A stretch of 64,000 nucleotides of DNA, from contig JAMKCF010000029.1 in NCBI GenBank assembly GCA_023634235.1, positions 1,736,001-1,800,000 of the forward strand. Direction: 5' to 3'. The DNA is from Pisaster brevispinus. Its lineage: Eukaryota; Echinodermata; Asteroidea; Forcipulatida; Asteriidae. Position numbers and translations under genes: made by a program. The notes below the pieces were generated by a model that made no database searches, was not told the origin of the DNA, and was given only the letters and a program-made list of their open reading frames with translations. Shown one piece after another: positions 43,985-57,007 of the stretch (the stretch's first letter is position 1; every line of letters begins with the position of its first letter).

Positions 43985-44055
43985 GTGGTGGTAGACTGCA
44001 GGACTTGTAATCACAAGGTCGTGGGTTCGAATCCTACCAAGCTAACCGCTGATTT
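43985..44055 (+). mobile_element. tRNA-like SINE head
   Basis: GTGGTGGTAGACTGCAGGAC and AGGTCGTGGGTTCGAATCC (good B box) spaced as in a tRNA, without a recognisable cloverleaf acceptor stem. Most likely a SINE head rather than a tRNA gene. Confidence 0.5.
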
Positions 44056-45539
44056 CACAAAGACTAGAACAGGTATTATCGTCTAGTTACTGAATCACTA
44101 TTTCTTGATGTTTGCATGGAGGTAGAAATCATGTGTGCAATTCATAATCATAGATGTTAAACCAGTGTTTGTATGAGAGAGATTGACTGTTGCCAGCTTG
44201 GTGTTTACATCCCCTTGTGGGAGTTTGCTGAGTTCCCTTGAGGGGAAGATCATCTAAACAAACAAACAAACAAACAAACAGATGAGTAAGACACTGTAAT
44301 TGGTACATTACATGTACACATACATGTGTGTTGATTTCTTTTGAGTGGACTGGTCCTTATGAATATTCGTTGAAAAGTAATTAGGAACCACTTGGGTTGT
44401 GTCTTTACAGTCTTGCTTATTCATGCAGATGTTACAATAATGTGTCCTTGGTGTTTATTGCTAAAGTACAAGATGTACATTATATATGTTTGGATGTGTT
44501 CAAGTGTCACTGCATGACACAAACACTGTACGGTAGTCCCCCCCCCCCCCCCTTGAAATGGAAGAGTTCATGAATATTCACAAATAAATGAGCCACCTTG
44601 TGGCTGCTGGGCAGAAGTACAGTAAGCTGAGGAATGCCATGTTTACAGTGCATGCCTGGGCACACAGTCTCCAGCAGACATTACAGGTGTGCCTAAGTAG
44701 TACATTGTTGTAACTTCTTATTGACAAGGACAAGAAGATGATCCTGATCTTCTCTGGCCATCTTATTCTTAATGTAGCCAGAGCTATTAATGGCAGAATC
44801 TACAGCATTCTCTTCTAGACACCTGTGCACTGATACTATAGATTGGTAGGTGAGTTAACTACACATGACATATGTAGATGATTGATAACCAAGATGTTGT
44901 TTTTGACCATGGATACATTTAAGTATTGATGTCAGTTTTTGTTTTCTTTGCTTGTTCTTGCAAAGTTGTAGGATGTTTCAATGATAAAGGTTTTATTGTT
45001 TTATGGTTATTTCTACATCGAGGCCAGGAACCTTTATATGCTAGACAAGCATGGATTCAAAACAGTTTATTTGCAAAATATTTTGCATGACTGGGGGGGG
45101 GATCAACTTAGAAACCAGTATATATTTATTGACGCCGTGAATTTATCTCTCTAACTTCTAAGTCTTAAACTAATAAATTGTGTTGTCACTGAACTGAAAA
45201 GAACAGGTGGTTCAAAGGAACCACCTGGGCCCAAGTTCTTCATGGCTGCACCATTTCCATTCTCCATGGCTCTACTTACAGCAGATTTCTACCCATAGAA
45301 TCATGCACTTTACAGAATATGTGGTAAGCATTGAAATTGGCTTGGGCCCTGTTCTATTTCAGTAAATCTTAGTTTATGGTGTCGATTTACTACATGTATA
45401 ACTTACTCAAGGTGTGCTAAAAGAGAGAGAGAGAGAGTTTTTGTTATGTAACATTTACTTAACGACCAGCCTCCCTCTATGCTGGTATCAAAAACTTTAA
45501 CTAATGAAATACAATTCTCCTACTGTTTTGGGTACCAGC

Positions 45540-45722
45540 TGTTAATCACAGGAATTGAACTGGCCTCTCGTCACCGACATGCTTGGTGGTTTTTTGTTTA
45601 AGACATGTACTCTAGAATGCGGGGTTCTTGGGTTCGAATCCCACCTAAGTAGTACCCTCAGTACTCGGACAGCACTTAGTATAAAGTCTTTATCAACTTG
45701 ATGTAAGGGTAAAGCAAAATAA
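45540..45722 (+). mobile_element. tRNA-derived SINE (family A)
   Basis: GCGGGGTTCTTGGGTTCGAATCCCACC (B box within) followed by AGCACTTAGTATAAAGTC and GATGTAAGGGTAAAGCAAAA, the family-A body. Confidence 0.65.
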
Positions 45723-46439
45723 TAAAGCCTGGTTCATACGTCCTGCGAATGTGAATGCAAAGCCAATTTTGGTGTTGCAATAATTATGCCGTTTTCCAAT
45801 TATGATGCAAGAAAATTCCTCTCCCTCATGTATCACTGATGAGCTGGCTGTACTGACCAATTTTACGACATAAAGTGCACTTACTTGCGCTTATCCTGTC
45901 CTCAATTTTGGGGAGTCAAAATGTACACAAAGGAATTGATTCCCAAAAAGGGCAGATATGGTGGATGTGCATTGTGTGAAAGGAGTCAATATGTTATGTT
46001 TTTGATTTTCTATCCATCATGGAAACGTTAATTCTAAATCAACATTCAGAAAACAAGAGCGTTTCCATTTTAATACGCACTGAGCCCAGATAGACACAAC
46101 AACTTTACTCATAAAGCCTGTGCTCATAACTTTAAATGACCCCCCCCCCCCCTCCTTCCCTAACAACACCATCAGTTGTCAAACACTCCTCATAATGGGC
46201 CAGGTTACACCAGAGAGCGTCTAAAATAAATAGAGAATTCCTATCTAGAGGTGTCCACCCCTTGACCCTAACATGCCATCATGCTGCAGGCAACTGTTTT
46301 CAGTAAGTGATAATTGAAGCTTTGCATGGTGTGGATGGTAAGAAAAACTATAGGAGTAAACTTGTGGGTACAATCAACTCTTTTGGGAGAAGTGTTTGTT
46401 CTGAGGAGAACTTGTCTGGTCTTTACTTTCTGCTTGTCT

Positions 46440-46545
46440 TCAGAAGTAGATCTATTCTTACCTGAAGATGAGCAGAGTATACTGTTTGAAATGTCAAGAC
46501 CACAACATTTCTTCGTAGAACCAACACCTCTCCCAACAGAGTTTT
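46440..46545 (+). repeat. dispersed repeat fragment (SPEDEQ family)
   Basis: ACCTGAAGATGAGCAGAGTA, GAAATGTCAAGA and AGAACCAACACCTCTC parallel the left half of 47870-48015. Confidence 0.6.
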
Positions 46546-47478
46546 ATACTACCATATTTTTTTTCTTTCTTACAGATAGTTAGCCATCTAGCCCCCATCC
46601 TCCTCCCTGATATTGCCACACCCTCTGCTTTAACCGTAGTGAAACCTCAATTTATGTCATGATGTCTGTGTACATAAACAAGAGAAACTTTTTTAATTTG
46701 AATATAAAATGTAGCCAATGTGCACTTTGCCACATAATGCGCATTATGCTGCAAGTGTAAATATTGAAATAAAAGCGACGCCTTTTTTTCTAACAATGCT
46801 GCCAGCTCAAATCAATCAGTGCTGTGATCTGAATAGGCTCCATAGTTCAAGTGCTGCAATGATGTGTTGCTGATAACAAAGCATTGGTAGATAATGCAAA
46901 TTGTGATTTGTTGTGAGGACAGTATGGTATAGTTAGGCATGCTGAGAACTCAGTGGGTTGTGTTGTACGGCCACATTGAATGGCATTTCCACAGGTGGTA
47001 GGGGCGCCGTTATTCTCTGTGTGTTAACACCTCCTGTTACCAGAAAATATTTCTATATTAGAATTTGATTGATGTTCAACGACCTCGGAGAGGGTTGTGT
47101 AAGTAGGAAGTAATTAATACGTTTGTTTTTGTCTCTGTAAACATGTGGTCAGTCTAGTGGCTGGCTTCTGTTGTTTTTGAGGACTGGCATGGCTGAAACA
47201 TTCTCATCAAATCAGTTTTTAAAAAATTACATGTGAAATGAGAGAAATGGCGTATTGCATAAATGTTTGTGAAAATAATTTGTTCCCAGGTGAAAGTGAA
47301 TGTCTCCGCCCATTGCTGTAGACTTGTTCAAAATAATTTTCCTTTAACTTGGCCTAACCTTAAAATACAGATCATGTAACTCAGGTACATGTTCATCATG
47401 GATTGTACATCTACACAGTTCAGTACAACTAGTTCTTTCAGGTCTCAGTTATTCAAATTGTAGCAGTTTAAACTGTAT

Positions 47479-47629
47479 AGACTGTGCAAGTTGTGGTATA
47501 TTTGAACTTTTGGGATCCGTTAAAGTGTACAAGTTTGTTTCCTTCATGTGTTAAAGCAATCTACATGTGTACGTGGGACCAATAAGTGGTCCTTAAAAAG
47601 TTTGACTACGTGTGAGACTTGTATGGTCT
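47479..47629. mobile_element. 150-bp MITE copy, CpG-decayed
   Basis: AGACTGTGCAAGTTGTGGTA on the left and GTGAGACTTGTATGGTCT on the right. The interior AGTTTGTTTCCTTCATGTGT and ACGTGGGACC is kept. Confidence 0.75.
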
Positions 47630-47869
47630 ATTACTGCACAACATGATGGACTGAGTCTTTGGTTATAATCAATACATAACCCTCATAGAAACAGAACCAA
47701 GAGAATGCTGTATATAGTTACGTGTGGCTTTCTGCTTTGAGGCTAATCATGAGATGCCATTTTAGCTGTGTGGCAAATTTCAGCTTGCCTCTTTAATCTG
47801 GGGCCGACTTCACTACAGTACATGTATAAGAGCTAAGATTGATCTTAACTACCAATCATTAACTGCTAA

Positions 47870-48015
47870 GCAGAGTATGATGTCTCCAGAAGACAGTCAG
47901 AGCACACTGATCGAAACGTCAAGCAGAAACCGGCTCTTCTCAGAGCCACCACAACTCACAAAAGAGATTTCTTACATGGTGTCACCGCAAACCTTTCTTA
48001 CTGAGTATGATGTCA
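47870..48015 (+). repeat. dispersed repeat (SPEDEQ family), longest copy
   Basis: Contains TCTCCAGAAGACAGTCAGAG, GATCGAAACGTCAAGCAG, GGCTCTTCTCAGAGCCACCA and CACCGCAAACCTTTCTTACT. Fragments recur at 43370 and 46440. Possibly the tail of a retroelement or gene-like repeat, class unknown. Confidence 0.6.
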
Positions 48016-48807
48016 CAATACAAATCCCTACAGTACTGACAACTCATCGTTTAAGATGAATCTGAGTGCTTTGTGAAATCGAGCCCTGGTTATTTTTGAC
48101 ATAAATGCAGGTCACATGGTATCGATACCACTTTACAGAGTACAGTGTACATGTATGTCCACAGGTAGAGGGCATGCACAGCAACCACAGAGGACAACAT
48201 TGAGCTCAGTGTGTTCTGTTTCTCCGAATAACCTGCTTTGTACATCATAACTCTACCATTGTATTTTGTACTACATACAGTACATTGTACATCAGTTCCC
48301 AGCCCTGTACCTTACCCCTGGGGTGTGCTGACTGCATTGCTTGTTACAATGGCATGTGTTCCCATGACTACGTTTACACCACTGTAGGGGATCAGGGGCC
48401 CTGGTTGGATTTAAATGTCACCACAAACTGAGGCCATGAAGGCCAGCGGGAAAGGTCAAATAAAATACATAAATATTAACTCTGTCTGCGTAGTGGCGGT
48501 GTACATGTACATGGTGGAATGTGTCCTGTTGCAACATCCCCTGAGATTTGTTGGAAATGTACTCATTTTGAATTTGTCCATGAGATTTGATGGGATAATG
48601 ACTGGCATTGAGTGCAGTTTTTTAAAGGTGTTGTTTTTAGAAGACCATTTTTTAGGAAAACCTTTCTCATACATAAGAGAATTTTAGACGGACTTATTTA
48701 TTAGGACAAGCGGCTCTGACAGGTATCAAATTCATGATCAAGTACATCATGTGAACTTTGACAATCCAAACTCCTTTCGTTTCTTCTTCGAGTGACTTGG
48801 TTGCTAT

Positions 48808-48950
48808 AGACCGTGCAAGTCTCGCGCGTAATCGAACATTTTTGGGACCACTGTGGTCCCACGTACATTGCTTTAACGCGTTAAAAAAAAAAAAACTCAC
48901 GCGCTTTAACGGATCCCAATGTTCGAATACGCGCGAGACTTGCACAGTCT
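48808..48950. mobile_element. 150-bp MITE, CpG-rich copy
   Basis: AGACCGTGCAAGTCTCGCGC on the left and GCGCGAGACTTGCACAGTCT on the right, with GGGACCACTGTGGTCCC inside. An A-run of 12 has expanded in the middle. Confidence 0.85.
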
Positions 48951-49433
48951 ATTGTCATCATAATCATCTATCGACCACAGTTGAGAACAAGACCCACAAC
49001 TCCTGTGTCGGGTCTTTGAAACTGAGTCTGGTGTCTGGTAATTGTGATAGGATATGTGAGTGGTTGGCTTCCTCTTGCCAAACATAGTTGCCTCCAGAGT
49101 GAGACGTCAGATGTTAACCGACAATTATCCCAAAATCAGTGTCCAGCAAAAACTAGCACGCCATTTTAGGAACAGGTGGATACAGGAGCTTCACATATTA
49201 CAGACCTATTACAGCAATATTTGTACATAGTCATTCTTAGTTTACATGAACCCAAAGCAAAACAATATGCCTACAACATACATGTTATATGTTTCTCGGT
49301 AACTGGAAAGCAAAAAAAAAGAAAAAAAGAAAGAAACATGCATTGATAATTTTAAACAATTTATAAAAGATGTCAAAAGTAAGAAATGGTAACCAGGCAG
49401 AAAGAGTGTTTGTATACAATACACTGTACATTG

Positions 49434-49500
49434 GGGCCCAATTCGCACCTTGTTTGTAAAGTGCATTATGGGCTGAAAGCAGTGCCATGAAATTGGGCCC
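49434..49500. mobile_element. short MITE with GGGCCCAATT ends
   Basis: GGGCCCAATTCGCACC on the left, CCATGAAATTGGGCCC on the right. 67 bp, related to 19572-19821 by its ends. Confidence 0.6.
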
Positions 49501-50599
49501 ATATGTCATGCATTGCAAGGTTGTAGCCAGGATTTGGTAAAAGGGTGTCCAAATTGTTCACTTACCATAGATTTACATGTAAATGATAAATAAAACAGGG
49601 CATTGCAGGGTGTCCAAATTTGGCTAACACTATTCTGTCATGTTGGCTGGTAACCTATTTCTGTTAGGCAAAAGCTTCCTTGTATCCTCTGCAATGTTTT
49701 AAGTAAAGGCTGTTTTTATACTCAGAAACACTTACAGGTAGTTTACAAACACCAACCAGTTGGACAATATCAGCCTCTGTAGGATGTAATTATTCAGTAA
49801 TATGACAAGCTCATGGTCTGACCCAAGCTGAGAGGTAATTTATTGTCAGAAGGTTAATTGTAGAAAGACTCTGCAAGGGTCGAAACATGAGATCCGTCTG
49901 TACTAGATTGAACAAGTGATTTACATGTAGTGTCACAATACTGTGGGTCAGCAGCTTCACAGGTTCACCTGGGATTTTAGTAGGCCTAAACAATACTTGG
50001 AGTTGTAAATGTATTAGGTCAGACCCTAGTCGCATTCAAGGACTTACTTGTGCCAGTTGATAAATTTCTTCTTAGGAAAATTGTTTTAAAGCAGAACATC
50101 TTGATATTATGAGAGTTTTCAAATATCCCGCATGTTTGAAATATTTGTTTGGTTCTTATTATCTGCAAACAAAGACACCCAGTTCTTATCCTTGAAGTAG
50201 ACTTATCAGTAGACTTATCAAACTAAGTAATACAGTAAGTAATGTTTTTGAGCTCAAATCAGCTTTTTTGTCAATAATAGCAGTACTTCTGCTAAGAAGT
50301 GTTTCTATATCTGCAATACTGCCATAAACGATTGTCCATAACATTTAGACGTCTCATTTTGATTTGCCAAATAATTACAAGCACTAGAAGGAAGTGCACC
50401 AAATCACAGACTAGGCATCAATAAACAGCTCCTTGCTACAGGTACATGTACAGGAGCGGCACCCCTTTTTGAGAACACAGTTTGGTTGCAAGAACAAGAT
50501 GTTTTGTTTATTGAATCTGTTCTTCCATTAACATGTCCAAACACAGTGTATCTTTCCTTTCGAAGGACTATTCATGCAGTTGGATGCATGGACTGATAT

Positions 50600-50860
50600 G
50601 CATAGCTTCATTCGGGTGACTTTTAGTGGTTTCTTCCCTGTCTTTCACCTCGGTAGCCCCTGGTTCGACTCCTGGACCGGAGCCTACAAGTATGTGGAGT
50701 GGGTTTTCAGTCCCTACCTGATTGCATTTTCTCCAATTAAGGTTTTCCTCCCACATCTAAAATGGATATTTCTTCATCATCTTCTCTACACAAATTTCTT
50801 CAGGCCTAAGAGTTACAGTGCTAGTCACTTTTGCAGTCCGTAGGTTTCATTACAAGAAAG
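50600..50860 (+). mobile_element. tRNA-derived SINE (family B)
   Basis: CCTGGTTCGACTCCTGGACC (B box) followed by GTGGGTTTTCAGTCCCTACC and GGTTTTCCTCCCACATCTAA. Same order as 60430-60670, and an AATAATAA-type tail at about 50,865. Confidence 0.7.
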
Positions 50861-51478
50861 ATGTAATAATAAAAACTCACAATACAATTTTTTCATTTGG
50901 TTTTACATTCATGTCATGCCAGAAAATTTGTTATAATTTGGTAAGGCAAAGTGCACTGTTTTCCTGAGAAAAGTGAAGTTGACATTTGACACCTGACCAC
51001 TCAGCATTATTGAGTAATTTTAACTGACCTTTTATTTTCCATATTAAATTTCCAATGTCGATCCTTTGTGTGGGTATGATTACAGTAGTCATTGTTATTT
51101 CACCCGTAACTAGGTTTTATTGATTATTTTATTTCACAACAATAGAGCAAAACAATAACCAATGACTGTTCCTTTGTACTGAACGAGTCTGTATTTCATG
51201 GTGAACCATTTTCAGGTGTTTTGGCTATGTAAAACAAAAAAACATTGTACAATGTTTTAACAGTATGAACATCTGTATTTTAATAGCAGTTTTCCATTTC
51301 TGTTCAAGGGCATGTACATGATACAATATTCAATAACCTCTTCCATACACGTCCATTAAGCAACTACTTGCTAGCAATTTGCAATTTTTGTTCAAGGGCA
51401 TGAAAAACCTCACCTAAACACGTCCATTATTGTTGCTATAATTGTTCTATTTGGTTGAATAAACTTTGTTAATTTATG

Positions 51479-52836
51479 TTAAAGGGGCACACCGGCTTCG
51501 TTGGGCTATTTGGGCTACAAAATAGGCTAACATATGCCTTCAAAGGTCTTCCAGGAATGGAGAAGAACGGTTCCTAAAAGAAACCATCAAATTTTGCCGT
51601 TTTCAAGCATTTTTCAAAAAACGAAGGTCACAGGATTTATCCGAACCAAAAAAGTGGTTCGGATAAATCGCGTGATCTTCGGAGTTAGTTTTACTTCCAG
51701 CCGTATAAAAGTAAATTACTGAACCAAATTTAAATCTGGTTTTTTTTACAATTATTCATGAGTATTTGACAAAAAAGACTATGTATTCAGATTATTGATA
51801 CAATTTGTAAATAATGATGAAAAATCGAACGTAAGATTCTCATTCAGAGAGTCCGTGCAACCGAAGCGTGTTTTACGGCGCACCAGCGTGGGAGCTAGCA
51901 TATCCCGTACAGCCGGTGCCGTGTCTCGTGGGGCCAGAGAGACAAACCCCGGGGCATGAACTCCCCAGCTTGCCGGGCTAGCCGTGAGCTTGGGAGCTTG
52001 TCGGAGGGGTAGGGAACCAGACCAACAATTATGGTTTTTCACGAGGGTTTTAGTCTGTACCCCTAGCTATTATCTCCTAACTATTGCAACGTGTTGCCTG
52101 CGCTACACACGCGGGACGACGACGGGGAATGTTTATCCCATACAGCTGGTCTACTTCTATGATAGCTGCACAATGTCCACCCCCCCCCCCCAAATTGCTG
52201 CTTTTGCTGGCTTTCCCTTTGGATTTATCAAGGTTTTTTTACTTTTTACTTTTCGTTGGACCACGTTCTGGGTGTTTTTCCTTGCGATGTTTTTTGTACT
52301 GATCCTTGGATGTCAAAGAAACGTTCTCCATTGCAAGTTAGTTTGTCCAGTTCGTCGTACACAGAATACAGGTTGGGGTGCGTTTTCGCGGTCGTAACCA
52401 ATAACTGTTTCAATGGCAAGTTCAACAGAAACAGTTGCAACCGTGATCAGACTTCGACTAGGACTGACCATATGTAGAGCAAGGAACCTTGCTCTATGGA
52501 CTGATGTCCGTTTGTCTCTGTTTTTTATTTACACGTGAACTTGTTCTTGATGGATATGAAGTCTGGATCCTCATGCCTCGCCATTGTTATTATAATTAAT
52601 ACATAAACAGAGCACCAGTCTACTTATAACATTGCGCAACATTGTCACGTAAACTTGACAGTTGCAACGGCTGGAAAAGCGTATAAGCTGACCTTTGACC
52701 GCGTTTTGTTTTTTTCACATTTTTCGTTAATTACGTGATATTTTGATGATTTTTTTTACAACAACCATTTAAAAATTATTGTCTGTCATTCCACATCACT
52801 AAATTAGGTAAACAGTAAGCCGGTGTGTCCCTTTAA
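51479..52836 (+). mobile_element. 1.36-kb nonautonomous element, TTAA-flanked, copy A
   Basis: TTAA then AGGGGCACACCGGCTTCG at the left, and GTAAGCCGGTGTGTCCCT then TTAA at the right: a 16-bp terminal inverted repeat with one mismatch. Copy B at 57008-58374 has the same ends and interior. The longest open frame inside is about 137 codons, hydrophobic, and not like a transposase. TTAA fits a piggyBac-type target duplication, but the first bases of the repeat are not the usual piggyBac CCC, so the superfamily is open. Confidence 0.85.
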
Positions 52837-53829
52837 TAGTTAACAGTCTATTGTCACACACAGTGAAATGCAATTTGGTTTTGCATTTCTAAAAGCATTT
52901 AAATACACATTAAAAACATATGCACTAAAAACCATGCGTAGGCCTACACACAATAATCATTACATAAATAAACAACAGTAAACAAAAGTAGCTGCCCCCC
53001 CCCCCCCAACAGTAAATTGCAATTAATCATTTAATTTCAATAAACGTATTGCACTGGGATAGAAGTGGTTAGCAATAAACATTAATTTGATATTATTGTT
53101 ATGATTGAAAAGCTTCATACATGTGCATCAGTTGTCTTGCCGGTTCTGCATACTCCTAAGGAGTATATTTCAGGAATATCTTCATGAATATTCAGAATGT
53201 TTCAGGTCTATGTTCTGTAAGGGTTTCAGGAAGACCCAATGAAAATTGCTAGCAATATTCTAATATTCTTTGATGTTTTATTTTATAGTGACAAATAAGT
53301 ACACTTTAGTTCATGGCATTCTTGAAAATGATCAACTCACTAGTTTTTTGTTCAATTGCAAAATGAGATGGTCCCCCCCCCCCCCCGTCACACCACATGC
53401 ATTTACTGACAATTCCCAAAGGTGGGTTGACCTTAAATACCAAGTGACTAATTGCCAAAATTGCAAATTGTTACTATTTCGTGCTGAAGGAAGGACGGCT
53501 GAAGGACGCCATTGCTGATCAAGAACAAGTCCTTGCTCCATGGTGTGATAGACAGTTCTCTGAGTGGTGCTTTAGTACAATAGAATAAAAAGCTGGTAAC
53601 CTTGCTGTTACCATAGTGTCATTCCCAAAGTGCTTCTTGGTAAAGGAAAAAGCTTTGGAATAATTTGGTCTATTTACTGTAGTAGGCCGGCGATATGGCT
53701 AGTCAGATCTGATGGCAACACTTGTATCGCTTTTTGGAAGAAATTTCAAGTTGCAAACAGAAAAAGCATGACTATTTTAAGAAAAATATTTAGTAACAAA
53801 CTACTAGGGAAACTAACTGGGTAAATTTT

Positions 53830-53935
53830 AAATAGTTTTGGGTTGAACAAAGAAAAATTGACTAGAGCGGGTCAGCAGGACTTGAACCTGCGACCTCCAG
53901 ATTAACATGGGGGCGCTCTACCAACTGAGTTTGAA
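53830..53935 (-). mobile_element. tRNA-derived SINE (family C)
   Basis: Reading leftward: CTCAGTTGGTAGAGCGCC (A box), GGAGGTCGCAGGTTCAAGTC (B box), then AATTTTTCTTTGTTCAACCC. The tRNA-like half is the best preserved in the window. Confidence 0.75.
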
Positions 53936-54014
53936 ATTTTGACTTTGGAGGATTTGTGGATGGTAAATGTACTTATTAAAGAATTGAAGCTAGTTTGAGT
54001 ATCTGAGTGGAAGT

Positions 54015-54130
54015 GAACCTTCCTTGCTGAGTCATCAGGTTCAAATCCCAGTCATGGCATTTGTGTCTTTGAGCAAGATACTTATCTAATTGCTTCTCTT
54101 CACCTAGGAGTTAATGGGTACTGTAATGGC
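54015..54130 (+). mobile_element. tRNA-derived SINE (family D) fragment
   Basis: CATCAGGTTCAAATCCCAG (B box), then TTGTGTCTTTGAGCAAGATA and ATTGCTTCTCTTCACC, as in the copy at 54588. Confidence 0.65.
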
Positions 54131-54587
54131 AGAGATGGTACCGTTAGGTAGGTTTGCTTCAACCATTGCTAATTGCTCAGTTAAACCTGAAAACAAGTCT
54201 AAGGTCAAAAGGTAAACCAAGCCATTGCTCATTTTCATAACTGACTGAGCTTGTGGTGTTAACAATTTTGTGGACATGTTTCAAAGTATTTTGTATTATA
54301 CTGTATATTGCATTATTGATTTAGCTTCTATTCATGAACATCACTACAAAGCTTATACTGTAATTGTGCTCATATAACATGAGATTTACAATATATTTTA
54401 TCAATCAATATTTTATCACATTTCTTGCTGGCTTTGGCAATAATAGCTGTATGTAATTTGTGACACAGGTCGTTCCACATGATTAATTTTAAAGCATTTT
54501 ACGCCCTACGCCACTGTTGTAGTTGTGAGGCTAATTGAGGTTTAAGTATAGGCTCATGATAAGTGCCTATCATGATGTGTTCGTAGC

Positions 54588-54740
54588 ATGTCATGGCCGA
54601 GCGGTAAAGAGTACCGGACTCAAGCTCTGGAGCTTCTGATCATCAGAGTTTGGGCTCCAGTCCCAATCACGGTACTTTCTCCATGAGCAAGATATTTTAC
54701 CATATTTGCTTTTCCTTCAGATGAAACATTAAAGATAAAC
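54588..54740 (+). mobile_element. tRNA-Leu(CAA)-derived SINE (family D)
   Basis: TGGCCGAGCGGTAAAGAG, then CCGGACTCAAGCTCTGG (an anticodon-like CAA in a stem-loop), an extra-arm-like stretch, GGGCTCCAGTCCCAATCAC as a damaged B box, then the body CATGAGCAAGATATTTTACC and TTGCTTTTCCTTCAGATG. The head looks derived from a class II tRNA-Leu. The body and mismatched stems argue against a working tRNA gene. Confidence 0.75.
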
Positions 54741-55824
54741 CGTATCGGGTTTAATTTTGAGCTGTCTGAACGCAAGGTAGTTTGATTTTTATGACCGCCC
54801 CCCGCTGCTCGTAAAGTTAAACCAGTTCGGGTCTAACTTTAGTACGCTGTCTGAACATGGCCTAAGTTCACTTATGAGCTATCTTTGGTTTCATTACCAG
54901 AAATATATAATAATAATAATGCTTGTGATTAATGATCATACTTTGATAAACCATCCCCCCTCTTTTCTTAACCAGTAGACTTGGAATACTTTAGCAAGCT
55001 CAAGCTCTCTTGGTGATGAGAGTAGGTGTACATTGTTCACCATAGGATACATGCACGTAAACATCTGTTTAGGCACCCTCTAAGGTTTAGGGCAGTTGTT
55101 TCCTGGAAAGAGTACCCACAACCCCCATGAAGATTAGAGATCCTTCTCTGAATACTAAGCAAGTGGTTTACCAGGGAAGGTTGGAGGTAATAAATGCTTT
55201 GTTGATCTTTCAAGGAGAAAACCTGGCTTACCTTTCTGCAACAAAAGGACACATGTTGTTGTGGCTGAAACCAGACACTAGAAGGTTTCTATTTTCTTAG
55301 AGTTTTAAAGGCATGGACATCTTCTACATTGTATCTTCAGCCGTTGTGCAACTACATGTAACAGAATTCTTAATTCCTCTGGAGATGTGGTTGGAAGATC
55401 CTTGCTAGAGCTTGTAGGAGAAGGTCTGTACCTTTGCCAGCTCCTTGGGTTGGGATCAACATGAAGGATAGAGGGTTGTTTCCTTCAAGTTTGTCTTAAT
55501 CAGCTCTTGAGACATGTTTGGCTCAAATCCTGCCCTAAGCTGGAATGTGTTGTGAGGTTCAGCATTTTCTGACAATAAACATGGTGTTTTAAACTAGTCA
55601 CATTAGCCCTCCAATTCCTGAAAGGGTGATGAGCATGTTTTGAACAAGATTGGTTTCTGTAAGATTTTGTGCAAGTCTTGTGTGTATTTGTTAACCTTAG
55701 GTATCTATATAATTGCTTTCATGAATATAAAAAAATGTGCTCTATAACAGACTCCATGTTCATATCTTCACAAGACACGTTTCCCTAGTGTACTTTTCAA
55801 GAAACCTATCCGAATTCACCATGA

Positions 55825-55994
55825 CCCCGTTTACACTTGATCCGGAAAGGTGGATCAGACCCGGGTCTGATCCGGCAATGTGGATTAACGGCTAGTGTAA
55901 ACACAAAAAAGCAGGATCAGACCCGGTTCAAGATCGCGGTCGTTAAAAAAATGCCGGATCTCAATCCACCTTTCTGGATCTAGTGTAAACGCGG
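55825..55994. mobile_element. MITE with CCCCGTTTACAC ends
   Basis: CCCCGTTTACACTTGATCCG on the left and GGATCTAGTGTAAACGCGG on the right. Paired GATCAGACCCGGGTCTGATC and GGTGGAT/ATCCACC motifs inside make it almost fully self-complementary. 170 bp. Confidence 0.85.
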
Positions 55995-57007
55995 TGCATG
56001 GCATTTTACTCTTATCTCAGGCATTTAACATGTAAGCTTATTAAGATGTTACAAGCTTATCTGCTGAGAGCTTGGATTAAATTGCCAACCTCCTTTGTTT
56101 TTAAAATGTATGCATGTACAGATGTGGATAATTTTATGCACACAGAACAAGTAATTTCTCAAGTACAACTGTACCTAGATTTATTTATATTTATTTATTT
56201 ATTTCTTGTTTATCCTGGGAAAACCTTTCAGCGAAACACTGTTTTTCAAAGGTGCCCAGCAGTTACAAATTCATTAATATAAAAATAGAAAACTGAACGA
56301 GACAATACATGTACGAAGATATTACAGAAAATATGAAAAATTACTAGACAGTGAGGCATGGTTGATAACATTCAAACAGTTGATAAGACGTACGTATGTA
56401 AGAAAAAGCGCGTACAGAAAACAAGACTCATGGAAAGTTTCTCTGATTACATTTGATTAGAGTGCATGGAAGCTAGAAAGCTATACACTTCACCATTTTG
56501 TAGACTCTCATTTGCATTTACCTGTAGCTCTTGGAGTCCATGATAAACACTTCAGAAGTCTGACTAATATTTGCTCTTATAATTATGGTCTACCTGTCTT
56601 CAATGCATTTGGGGGTTGTTCAAATAAATCCCTGTGGGTCATGCAGTTAGGCATCATGTCAACAGTACTGGTTGTGCTCCTATATGGGGATGTCAAGCTA
56701 GCGGATGGTTGTTGTACAACACTGGACTGCCACCATAGCTCCTGACTATAAACCCTATTTGCTCTAGTTCCTACGCTGAAAAGATGTAATCATTCGCAAA
56801 ATGACAATGTGCGTTGCCTTCAACTAAGATAAAAGTAAGTTTCTGCTTACTGGGGGGTTGTAAAGACCACTAGACCATCAAATCTTCCTTAACGAATAAC
56901 GGCTATTGATAAATGCATGGACAGCGTGTACAGTTGACGGAGATGCTCTTTGAAGGAAATCTTGTTGTGGGGAACTCTTTACAATAACTCTTTGCTTTTC
57001 CTAACTG

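Noticed and set aside
44730..44780. Acidic frame with EDDPDLLWPSYS resembling the adaptor-like protein
   Set aside because: The acceptor phase does not match the phase-0 donor at 40125, and the frame stops after a few codons. It could be a terminal exon only if an unseen exon lies between.
46314..48059. Frames with PEDEQS...LFEMS and PEDSQSTLIETSS as possible exons
   Set aside because: The same words recur at three places in the window, so they are parts of a dispersed repeat.
51984..52397. 137-codon frame as a transposase
   Set aside because: It has no DDE-type spacing or nucleic-acid-binding pattern, and it is not kept intact in the second copy.
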